Of a DNA stretch of 64,000 bases, positions 9,301 through 21,300 are shown in pieces (positions within the stretch are counted from its first letter, which is position 1; the number at the start of each line of letters is the position of its first letter). The notes under the pieces were generated by a model, which did not search any database, had not been told where the DNA came from, and saw only the letters and a list, made by a program, of their open reading frames with translations. Source of the stretch: Tetranychus cinnabarinus (lineage: Eukaryota > Arthropoda > Arachnida > Trombidiformes > Tetranychidae); assembly GCA_022266195.1 (NCBI GenBank), contig WHVY01000004.1, forward strand, positions 389,501-453,500, written 5' to 3'. The translations under genes were made by a program, and so were the position numbers.

Positions 9301-12300
9301 TTAATGAAATAAGATGAATGTTGTGTTTACCTTTGCGAATAGAAAGTGAAACAAAATCTCCTTCACCTGAAACAGTTTGCCCATTGTAAAGTAATATTGC
9401 TGATTCGGTGTAAGAGATGAACTCCATTTCAATTGATAAACGTGAATAAGCTTGAAGACGAGGTAATTCAATCAATGAATTACCAAGAAAACCTGGTATC
9501 GAGATGATTGAACTTTTATTGGGTGTAGGAGTTGAAGAAGGTGTTTTACTTGTTCCAACAGAGAAAATTGTATTTAAAGGTAAATAAGGTGATGATGAAG
9601 AAGATACAGTTGATGGTGAGGGCGAAGAAGAAGAAGATGAAGAAGATGATGTTAAATTGATATAAGTTGTTTGACGGATTGATTTAAATGTATCAACCAA
9701 TGTTGTTGCTGTCTTGTAAACTGTTGAACGTCTTAAAGGTCCTTGAGTGATTGTTTCAATATCATTGTTGTTGTTATCTTTATCATTGTTTGTATTACTT
9801 GATTCAAATAGTTTGCAGGGTCCTTTGTATAATGTTGTTAAGGGTCTTTGCATGCGACATGAATATATCTTCAGTTGACATTCATTTGGGAAAATGGTTC
9901 CATCGGAAGAGCAAACCTTATCAGATACCTTTTCTTCTGGTGAACAATCAATGTTGCAAACACATCGAGATCCACCTTCATCAAGAGACTCACATTTTGC
10001 TCCAAACAGACAGTTGATGGTGGAACATGATTCTGGATACAATTTGGTTAAATTTACTGAAATGATAAGAATAAAAGAAAATCAGTTTTTGAAAGTTGAA
10101 AGTTGAGCATTGAATTGCTGAGTAAAGTACAATTTGATCTGATGATTGACTTGAAATCTTACCATGAGTACAGCCTTGAGGAAGGAGAAGTGCATCTTCT
10201 GGACAAATGTCACATTTAACTCCTTGTAAACCCTGTTTGCAAACACATCGACCCGTCATTTGTTCACAGTCTCCTCGTACCGAACCATTTTTGTTGCAAG
10301 AACAAGCTGTTTACAATTGGAAGAAACAATAACCTTTGATTAATACACCGATTGGGACCAGATTTTGATTATTCAGAGTTCTTTTCTCATGAAAGTAAAA
10401 ATGTAAGAATCAATTCTGATGCTCTATTTTCACAAGAACAAGATTAAGCTGTGAAAATTTTAACCTTAGCCTAGTCTGATGGTTTAGCACTAAATGCTCC
10501 ATTCGATAAAAATTTCATTTCATTTAAATATTGAAGTGTACATAAGTAAAAATTACTGCAGTGTTATATCGATCCAGCCGATAAAATAACAGTTATTTGC
10601 TTGAAGACGAAAGACACAAAAAAGTTCTCAAATCTTTTAAACGCGTTTCAAGATAAAAAGAACATTTTGTTCTCAGGAATAATTTTTTGTCCATTTATTG
10701 AACTATTATCGATCTCTTCAAACCAACTCATAATCGTTAATCCAACATCAATTCATAATAATAATGATTGCACAGTAAAAGGCTCATCATATGACAATCA
10801 AACGCTAGCTTCAAACTTCACTAGAAATTGAAATATTTTCAATTTGAGACCATTTTCAGACCAATTGTTGGATTATGTCACTAATTTTGGTTCTCTTTTT
10901 ATTATACTTTTTGAGACGGAAGCAGTAACTCGGGATTTTAATAAGAAACTGAGAAGAAAAGTTGATCAAAAAGGATATTATGTTTGTTTCTCTTTCAATC
11001 ATCATTCACGTATTGCACTTTGTCAAATGAAATGTAATGCTGATTCGTACACTATTTTGTTTGCATTGATCATTGTTAGTTTGGATAAGGCCAATTGCCG
11101 GAGAAACTGAAATAAAATATTAATAATAATGTAAAACTTCAACGTGACTCTTTACCAACTTTGTCAACGAACCTTTTATTTCATTCAATTTGTTATTTCA
11201 CTTTCATGTTTATCATGGGAAATGATGAACTACTTTTAAAACCTGTACAACCAACAAGGGCATTTACAATATCAACAAGAGCAACAACATCAACTATCGA
11301 TAGATAACAATGAAGAGTAAAAAAACAAAGTGAACTGCATGAGGAAATAATATTGAACAAGAGTAAAAATTGACACTAAAGTGATAGAGCAAAGTGATAA
11401 CTTTGATCAAAACTGAAAACTCCCAAAGGTTTCAGTTGGAATCCTTGAGGCTAGAAAAAGATTATGAGAAGAAGATGAAAGAAACTAAAGAAAGAAGAAA
11501 AAAAAAGTTCAAATCAACTGGAAAATTGGCTTGCATCATCAATTTCATTTGAAGTTCTCTTACACTCAACATTGAAATTTCATAACAAAGGTTCACAAAA
11601 GGTTCATTCCATGTTTTGTTAGCAAGTTGAAGAACACATTTGAAACAAAAAGCTCAAAACAAAGTTGAAGCTCAAAAAGCACGTGAAAAAATCTGTAATG
11701 ATATTGATCATTTAGATAAAAAAAACTGTTCAAAAATTCGTTTTTTACGTCAACTTGTTCGTAAAACTCGACAAGTCAAGTGGATCTTTACATGAACTAG
11801 AAAATTTACCAAAAGCGTTGGCTCAAGTGTGAAGTTTGATTGATATTCGTTTGAGAAAATCTCACTTTTTTTCGTTCATTTTGTGTTATGAATTACAAAA
11901 ATTGAAAGTTTTATAGTTCGATATTTATCATGAGAATCAACTTGTTTCCTATTCATTATTCAACTATTCAGTCAACATGAATACTTACGTATACATCCAT
12001 TATTTCCTTCGGAAATTTTGTGTAAACCCCAAAATCCTGGCTTACATCGATCACATTGAAGTCCTCCTGGTTAGGAAGAGAAAGAAGATGAATAATTGAT
12101 AGATTTGGTTTTACATTGAATCATCGGTCAGTATTAAAGGCGATAAAAGGTGAAATATTGAAACATTTACAAATGTTGAAAAAATTAATTTTAAAGGATT
12201 TCTAGAAATTCATTGAATAGCATCGAGAAATTTAATCTGTTTCGCTTTCAATTTATTTTCTTATTTTCTAAATGCAAATAAGGTGATAATTTTTCGATTC

Positions 12301-15300
12301 ATTTGACTCTTTTTGAGTTTCGATAGTTAACACTCAATCAGTAACTTCCTTTGAGACTTTTTCATACATAAAATTATAGTTTTTGTGTTGAGTTTGAGCT
12401 TGGTAGAGCGCAGTTCGAAAAGATTATGTGAAAGAAGGCAAAACTTACCAACACCAACTTTACATTGACATTGATTTGTTATTGGATCACAGGTTGATGA
12501 GATTGAACCCAGTTTATTGCAATTACAAACCTCTGGACAGCCAGCCAGGTTCCAGCCGAGTGCTGAAACTAAACCATCTGAACAGCAGCCGTATGTTGAT
12601 GAATTACAGTTGACTTTTAGAGCAACATCGGGACAGCATTTAGCATGATAGCCATCCTTTTGACAGTAACTAAAAGCAGGACAGATCTTAGCTCCTGGTC
12701 CGTCTCCACAAGTATAGTCTAATCCAGTCAAAGGATCAACTAAAGGTTGACTTGAATCACAAAGAGACAATAACCTTTGACCATCACATTTGTCTCTTGA
12801 TTCAAGAGCAACTTCTTGTTGCCGTCGACAAGCTTCTTCCTGAAGTTTACATTCATTTTCATAGAGACGACCATCAGAGCCACAAACAAATTCATCTCGA
12901 CTTTCATCACGAATCGGACATGAATACGAGCAAACACAATGTGGTATTCCAGTGGCATCATAATCACAGACTCCACCAAATCGACATGTATTCTGATCAC
13001 AGGTATCAATGTAACCCGTCAAGGAATTTGAAGAAGGCGATGAAGCAGTAAAGGTAAATGATGAAAGAGATGAAGATGGTGACGATGGTGATGTTGAACC
13101 TAAACGTTTTACTGATTGAAAAAAAAGGAAAAAGTTTAAGAAAAAATGTCACATTTGGTATTGAAAGGATCACTTAGAGTCTAAAAAATAACAAACAAGC
13201 AAATGAATGGAACCAAAAAAGAGTTAAAACTATTCTAAAGAAGACAAATGATTGCAAATTAAAACTGAAACTAATGAGTGGGATCGAACAAAAAAAGGTT
13301 TTCTATTATTTTAGAGGTGAATTAGACAAATGGTGAATAGTAATTAAATTTCAGGTCCTACGTTATCATGCTTCAAAATCCTCATCATTCTGGTTGGAGG
13401 CATTTCATTAATGATATTTACTGTTGCATGAGTTTGTATTTTGTTGATATTTAAGGTTAAGATTAAAGATTGATTCAAGAACAACATTGATGATTTGGTT
13501 TCTTTTTTTTCTTTTTTGTTGATTTTGATTTTTGGTTACTTAGTTTTACTCACTCATCTGGGAATCTTGACATTCACCATAAAAGGTAACTGAAAGTTCT
13601 AACTTCCGTTGGCATGCTGTTAACCTCATTTGACATTCATTGGCATAAGTATAACCATCCGTTGAGCAAACTGGCTCATAGATAGAAGGACAATCTTTTG
13701 GACAAACACAAAGGCCAGCTTCACAGTGAGCTCCATATTTACAGTGGACATTTGAGCACAAATCACATTGAACTTTAGAGGTAACCGTAATATATTGACG
13801 TTGTTGACATGAAGTTAAACGTAATTGGCATTCATTTAAATAGTTTAATCCATCGCTACCACAAACAGGATCCTTTTCCTATCCATAAGTAAACAGATTA
13901 ATCAAAAGATAAAACAAAAAATGAATAAAAATAATTTTCATTACGAGTAAGTATTGCACCATCAAGAGGCTAAAATGAACTTAAAAGAAGAGGACAGAAT
14001 TCGCCTGAGAAATAGATTTTTTTCAAACTAGTTTTTTTAGTCGTAAAATATCATGAGAAACAAGATGGGGCAAACCATTTTTTTATATTCGAAGCCAGTT
14101 TCGAGAAAATGGCCTTGAATTTTTTTTCTGTGAAACTGATTATTTTAGAGTAGTAATAAAAAGTCCGGGTCTGGATCAACTTGTCCGTTCTGGATCAACA
14201 TTACTGTATAAGACTGAGTTATTCTTAATCTTGATAAAGATGGACCCTGAGACTTATAAGAATATAATCAAGATCTTATTAGTCTTGATAATCATTATTG
14301 TTCTTTTTTTACGTACTTTCTACCGACCTACAAGTGAATGTGTCATCAAACTCGCTTAATTATTCAATAGCTTATATTGTAAGTTTATGGAAGATAAACA
14401 GGCCTTACAAATTAGAGATTGACAATACTAATAGAAAAAAGAGATTCAATGCTCGAATCATAAAGAAAAAAGGTGTATTTCTAGTTTTTGGATCAGGAAA
14501 AGTAATTGCTACTGGATTTAAAGTGACTTCAGCCGGTTCGATTCTTCAAGAACTCTATCCTGCAAACAATGTTAACTTTATTAAAACAGTTAACATTACA
14601 GCTCATAGCTTTTATCCATTTGCATTCATGAATTTTTTGAATCATCAAAAGATGCAAATTATGAGCCTGAAATTTACCCAGCTGTATATATTTAATTGAA
14701 TGGATTGACCTTGATATATTATTCAACAGGATCAGCCATATGAACAGGAGCTAAAGAGCTTTCACAGATAGATGGCGCCCTTGTCGAGTTTACGAAACGT
14801 GTTCTCCCGATGAGTATATAAGGGGAAACGATGAAACGAATAAAGATAAAGTGAAAACTGTCGTGAAGGCAGTCCTTTATAATATGCTCAAGAATGGTAT
14901 AGACCAAAATGGGTACCAGGAGGTAAAAAGATATAAAAAAGAACTAAAAGAACTCGGTATGAAAGTGAACAGCGAGGCTAAAAAAGTGGAAAAGTTATAT
15001 GAAGAAAAAACTAAACATAAAGAAATGCTTTCTAAAAGATTTGCTGAATACGCTTTAAAAGAATTAAAAAGAATCAGAAAAGTCTCTCAAGATGTGTAGG
15101 AAGAGCGAACGAGAGGTCTTTAAGTTCAATAAATGTATTTAATCAGTAAAAAAAGTGAAAAAACAATGTGAAAAAATCATTTATCAATTAAAAATAAAAG
15201 TTCAATTTGTTTAAGCAAAGTTTTCCATCACTCTTGTTTTTCCGCTCAAAAATTTTCACACGCTCCCTTACCCCTTAATCAATCATCAAAAGTTGTCCGG

Positions 15301-18300
15301 GTTTGGATTTATCCAGACCCGGACTTTTATTACTACTTTTTAGATCGAAGCCATCATGCTGATCATGAATATTTAATCGGTTTTTTGACGTAACACTTTC
15401 TGAAATAAATGAGCATGAAAATAGAACAAACCACCTCGCTTTGATCAATAAGACACTTATTGATGTGTGCAGAGAATTAAGTGTTTTATCTAATATAGAT
15501 TTGTGCTCGAAGTCTCATGCTATCTAAAGAAATCAAAAATCATCACTAAGGCACTTTGAAGTTTGCTCTAGATGATGTGATAGCGAAAATGTTTTTAACA
15601 CGATGATTGTGGCTGCAAGAACCTAGAAATCTTATCGAAATACAAAATATCTATATCTATCATATTTTATCTACTATCTTATTTTATTATCTTGTTGATA
15701 AGTGCTGGCCACTAGCAGAGAATAAATTCTTGACCAAAAGCTTGCAAGGCCTTACTCAACACACCCTAACGCAAAAAACATTGCAGAAGAAATTACATTT
15801 TTGCGCAGTTTTATCGACATTTCGGAAGGGTATCATGAGTCTGAGAATAGATGCATAATTAATAATAATGTTAATCTATTAGTAGTATAAAATGGCTGGC
15901 TCCAGCACACTTTTGTTAAATTTTTAACTCACTGTTTTTTCCGACTCAACAGAATTTTTATTCTCCATCATTCATAAAAAATATTTGACAAATTATAATT
16001 TTCAATCGCTACGAATCGTTTTTTATCATAATATACTCTTCCAAACCATTCGATATTTCTTAACTGATACTCTAATTCTAAAGTATATAACATTTCAATA
16101 ATCAATAGATACTTGTCGATCTTTATCGATAGTGGTGAAAAAATCGTATTGGACAAATACAACCGCTTTGATTGTGTTCGGCAACGCCTTACTGGTACGA
16201 AACTGTTCAACATGTGTAGCCTTTAACAAAAGTTATTCACCGGAGATGAATCCCAATCAAAAAGAATTGTTAAAAAATTCGAATGATGTCCGTATTTTGA
16301 TACCTTCTCCTCCTCATCTCCACCTGAACAGTATATACCCTTGTTTAGTGTGATGCATTTTTTGAAATATTTATCAACCACAATGGAAGGAAACGATCGT
16401 AGGATCAGATTGCTAAAGTGGAAAAAATCTGAAAAAAGCTTATGGTGATCGCTTGAATGAAAAAAATTGACTGTGAAAGTTCATCTGATTATTGCTGGTC
16501 TCCAACACACTTTCACCTTCGGTGAAAGTGTTTTGGACAAGCAATTACAAACTACTTCTATTCAATCTACTGTCTATGGAACCCTGCAAAATAAAGAATA
16601 TTACTGCTCTTTTTTGCCTTCTTTTTTCTTTCATTTCTTTGTTTCTGCCATCGATTCTGCTGATCATACCATATTCTTTGCATCTGTTCTAATGTGACTT
16701 GTCGACGTATCTAGATACAAATTCAAGTGGAATACCATTGTGGTTATTTTTAGCGTGACGCGGCAGATTATGAGCTCCGGTTTCTACGTATGTACAGCCT
16801 GGTTCTGTTCTACACAGTCTGTCCAATTTCAGTCCTGATGTCTTCTGTTTGATTTTCTTTGATGAATGTGATTCTTTCTTTACCGAACGTTTATCGTCTT
16901 CTTAATCTGAGGATGGTTCTGCTTTGTTTCGCTTTTTGGCTTTTCTCGGCGATTCATGATAATAACTTTTCCTTTCCTTTCTTGTCTTTTCTCTATCTGC
17001 AGTCGCCTTCTCCTGTGATTCTTGTCCATGGTTACGTGTTTTGCTATCTTTCAGTTTTTCCTTTTCTTTATCTTTGTTTGCTTCGTAGGTTAGGTTTCTT
17101 GACCCTTCTTCATATAGCGAATTGGCAGAATTATCTTGATCTATAAAACTAAAGTCTTCGCTCGTTTCTCCAGATTGCTTTCCCATATTGTCAGCGTTTT
17201 TGATTAGGTGTTTTAGGTAGGCTGTGCAAGTCAATCAGGGCTGGCTTGTCTGGGGCTTTGAGGTTTACTTTGTTTTTGAAGGTTTGAATTGAAGTCTTGA
17301 TGGCGTTTTCCATGATTTCAAATCTAAGGGCCCAGTGGGTTCTCTTCCTTAGGCTGCGGCATTTCCGTACTTTTGTAGACTTGTTTGTCAAAGTAGTTGG
17401 GAATACAAGTTGGGAGACGTTTCCGCATCAGCAGGCGTTTACCAATATCGTCGTGTGACTCAAAGGCTTCTTTATCTTTTTATATTTTTCCATAATTGCT
17501 AGGTCAATATCATGTTGTAGTATTCTGTCAATGCTTTTTGACTATCCGAGCTCACTTGGTCTTGGCTATTGCTCTTTTTATCAGGTAAAGAGGAATTAGT
17601 CAGGTCACTTGTGGTTTTTCCATCGGTTTCATCTTTCTCAGTGTTTAATTCACTTTTTTCTGAGTCTTTAACCGGTTTAGTCACAACTTGTGGGGGCCAG
17701 CATGATAGATGTGGTCATCCATTTCGACAGCGAGGTTAGCGTGTGAGATGTGGTTTGTTTTGGTATTGATGAGTAGAGTTGTTTTGGCACTTTAGGTGAA
17801 CACTTGGTTATTTTGGCTTCAGATTTCGCTAAGTTAATAGATTGCGGAAGGGTTGATGGTTAATTAAATTAATTGAGTTAACTCATATTTATAATGTTAC
17901 TGCTGATGCTTTTAGACAACAATTAAAGTCTACCAGTAATATCTGCTCTAATATTGACCTCTTCATACCAAGGATTGCTGTTAGCTTAACAATTTCATGC
18001 ATACGCTGGGTTGGTTATTGTAAAGAAAAAGAAATGTGAGTTTTTGATCCAATGGAAAGGAAAAATATCTTCCCTGGATCAGTTTCTAAAGCTATAGCCT
18101 AGAGACTTAGAATAGACTTAATCAAGGTGTTACATGGAAATCAAAAAACAGATGAGTTCAACTGTACACATAGATGCTTGGCAGAGGCCCATAAAATTTT
18201 CAATGGGGTTTTAAAGAAGAAAACTTGGCTGTTATTTCCTTCTGAATATTGTCAAAGCTGGTCGTGAAATGCAGGTTAAATATTACTCAGTTGCAATCAA

Positions 18301-21300
18301 GGGAGGTGAACAATGGGTAGTTGTGCACACATCATTGCAGCTATATTCTATGCAACAATAGGATGGCGGAAAGATCTTGCTGTTTCAGCAAAGCACCTAA
18401 TCGATTTTTCCAAAGAACTGCCTCATATCGAAGAATACGGCTCTTATACAAGCCATTGGATAATTTGATTTCTGTATATGAATAAAAAACAAACAGTCAT
18501 TTTCCACTTAACAGAAATTCGTTATCATTGTTAATAAAAGAAATAATATCTCGCTTAAAAAATGTATCTTTGCAGCTTTGTAGAATGAGGCAAATATTAG
18601 AAAAGAGTACATTCCAAAATTAATCTGGTAGGAAACTTAAGAAAAAATCGCAAATCAATTTTTAGTTATTAAAGGTCGAGGATTCCAAAACTTTGATAAC
18701 AAATCGGGATTCAGAATCAAAAACTATATAAATAGTTTTCGTCGTGATTCGCGAATATCGTGTATCCCGCTAAACAATCTGTTATTAATATATTCATTTT
18801 TATGGCTTTTTCCAAGTTATTGCAGCCACTAAACGTCGCATCGAAAAACCGATTGAATATTCATGATCATATGGTGAATACAATCTGAAATAGTTAGTTT
18901 CTAAGAAAGAAATTTTAGGTCAGTTCACGAAAACAGCTTCGAATATCAAAAAAAAGTTTGCATTATTTTGTTTTTCGTATCATTCTACATTGTAAAAAAT
19001 TATTTTGAAAAAATCTGTTTCTGGGCATTAGTCCCTATTTTTTTAGTCCTCATGCTTTATGCAGTAAACGCAACCCTTCCCATCAATTTTTAAATTAGCC
19101 GGCCAGTCACCAAGCTTCAATCAAAATCATTTTATTTAAACAAAATATCATTTACCAATTGTCAACTTAAAAGGTTGACTTAACATAAAATGTTACTCTG
19201 ACATTTAGCTCAACATACTGTCTAGCTTAACCTAGAAGAGTCGACCTCTCTCGGATCAACACAACTAAAGGGTGCACAAGAAGTAAAGGCGCTTTTGTTT
19301 TTTTGGGTTTATTTTACTTATTTTTGAACCAATTTTAAAGCTCTTTTTTTTAAACTGATTAGCAGAAATCAGAGAATACAATGCACTATTTTAATCCATT
19401 CTTTGCATACTTTTTCAATATGCAACGTCAAAAAAATCAGTTCCTTGCTCAACGTATTTGTGCTTTCTTTGTAAATAATGATTGTGATCGAAAAAAAACT
19501 TATGATCATTTTAAATGTGAAAATATTCCTCAACAAAGAATCAGGAGAATCATCGATCGCTTCAATCTGAGAGGATCATCTGAATATTGCAAATTACCTG
19601 GAAGACCAAGGTCCGTTTCGATACCCACCGTAAAACGTAAGATTGAAAAAACTTTACTGAACAATCCTTTAAGATCTGATAATGATCATGCTAGCCGGTT
19701 GAATTTAGCCAGATCAACCTTTAGATTCGTAAAGAAAGAGTTAGGATTTAAAACTTATAGACAAGAAACTGCTCCTAAGTATAGAAAGAATCAAGAATCT
19801 CGATGTAAGACAGGTGCCAATAAAATTTATCGCAAGTTTACCAAAGATAAAGTCATCATCATGGATGATGAAACCTACGTACCAACAAATGTAGATCAGA
19901 TACCAGGTAAGAGATTTTACAATTGCAAAGACAAATCAAATGTTGATAATGCAGTACGTTTTAAATCTAAAGAAAAATTTTTCGATAAATTTCTTGTTTG
20001 GCAAGCAATAGATTCATTAGGTAATGTTTCAGAACCATTTGTTACGAAAGGGACGATGAATGCTGATACATATAGATGTGTTATTGAGCTTTATTTAATT
20101 CCATTTATTGATAAATTTCATGATAGAAAAAATGTTTTGTTCTGGCCTGACATGGCTACATGTCATTACGCAAAATCAGTTACTGATTATCTTGATTCAC
20201 AGGGCATTGAATATGTAAAAAAATCTGATAATACACCCAATTTACCTCAAGCTAGACCAATTGAAAAATTTTGGGCAATTTGTAAGGCTAAAATTAAAAA
20301 ACTAAACAAAAATTTGAAAACAATCGAATGTTTTACTAAACATTGGGAAAAAGTTTCTGATGAAGTTGCCAAAGCAAGTGGCGCAAATTTAATGAGAGAC
20401 CTCAAGAAAAAACTGCGTTTAGTCGCAAGAAATGGTGTTTTTGGACCATTGAAATTTTGAAAATGGTAAGAGTATTTGTTTAACAATATATTTATCAAAA
20501 AATAAAAAAAAATTTCTATCAATTAGTACTTTAAAAATCAAAAAAACAAATGCGCCTTTACTTCTTGCGCACCCTTTACTTGGTCAACCTCTTTTCACTC
20601 TAACCTGAGCTTGTGTTTCCAATCTTCATTATAATTTAATCATGATGTACCCATGAAAGGCTGACTTGAAAATTTATGAAAATCATATTCCATTATAATC
20701 ATGAGCATGATTATAAAAGATATAATTAAGACAAGTCTGCACAGGGAATGATACAAACATGTAATTTGGAAACATTTAATGATAAAAAATAACTCGCATT
20801 TGTTGATAATGATAACTTTTTGAATCGATTGTTAATCAATGGCTGTGTAAAAAGAGCACAAATATTCAAATGAGTAACTCTGAACAGAAATCTTGATACA
20901 AGAAATGAATAAATTTTTATGCCTTGCATACATAAATAATTAAAAAGAAACAAATTGTATCAATAATGATGAATTAGTATAAAAAAGTAAATTGATTAAA
21001 AATGAAAATATAATTGCAACAACCATTTTCACATTAATTACAAATCATTATCATTGTCAGTTATCCATTACAATTTTCATGAATAGCTGAATAAATAATG
21101 TTAAGATTAACAATTGATAAAAACAATTATCCATCTATATTGTTGGAATAATGATGTAAAAATGAATCTTTGAAATTCGATGCTTACCTGTGAACAGTTT
21201 TTAGGACAATGACATGAAACTTCACCGGTTTCAGTGATATCACAGTTTGAATAAAATTGACAATGAACATTATCACATCCTCCTTTGAAAGCGATTTCAA

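Larger units (their letters stand above)
14149..15337 (+). mobile_element. 1.19-kb terminal-inverted-repeat element carrying a TBP-like relic
   Basis: The left end AGTAGTAATAAAAAGTCCGG (14149-14168) continues GTCTGGAT. It is matched in inverted orientation by the right end, ...ATCCAGACCCGGACTTTTATTACTACT, ending at 15337, with one A-run length difference over about 27 nt. TTTTAG occurs directly outside both ends (14143-14148 and 15338-15343), an apparent 6-bp target duplication. Near the right end, GTCCGGGTTTGGAT and ATCCAGACCCGGAC also form a local hairpin. The interior carries a small membrane-protein frame, a broken TBP-like gene and a coiled-coil frame, all on the plus strand. No transposase is recognised inside, so it would be non-autonomous or of an unknown type. 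The element lies inside agrin intron 5 on the opposite strand. Confidence 0.8.
13879..21187 (-). other. Agrin intron 5 (7.3 kb), rich in mobile-element remains
   Basis: The intron holds the TBP-bearing inverted-repeat element, a zinc-finger relic, a SWIM relic and an intact DD37E mariner, each listed separately. Between them (15338-16590, 18470-19265, 20577-21187) I see AT-rich sequence with short broken frames and nothing assignable. Confidence 0.6.

Noticed and set aside
10601..11110. Two plus-strand frames of 76 and 88 codons in agrin intron 8
   Set aside because: No homology and no splice logic.
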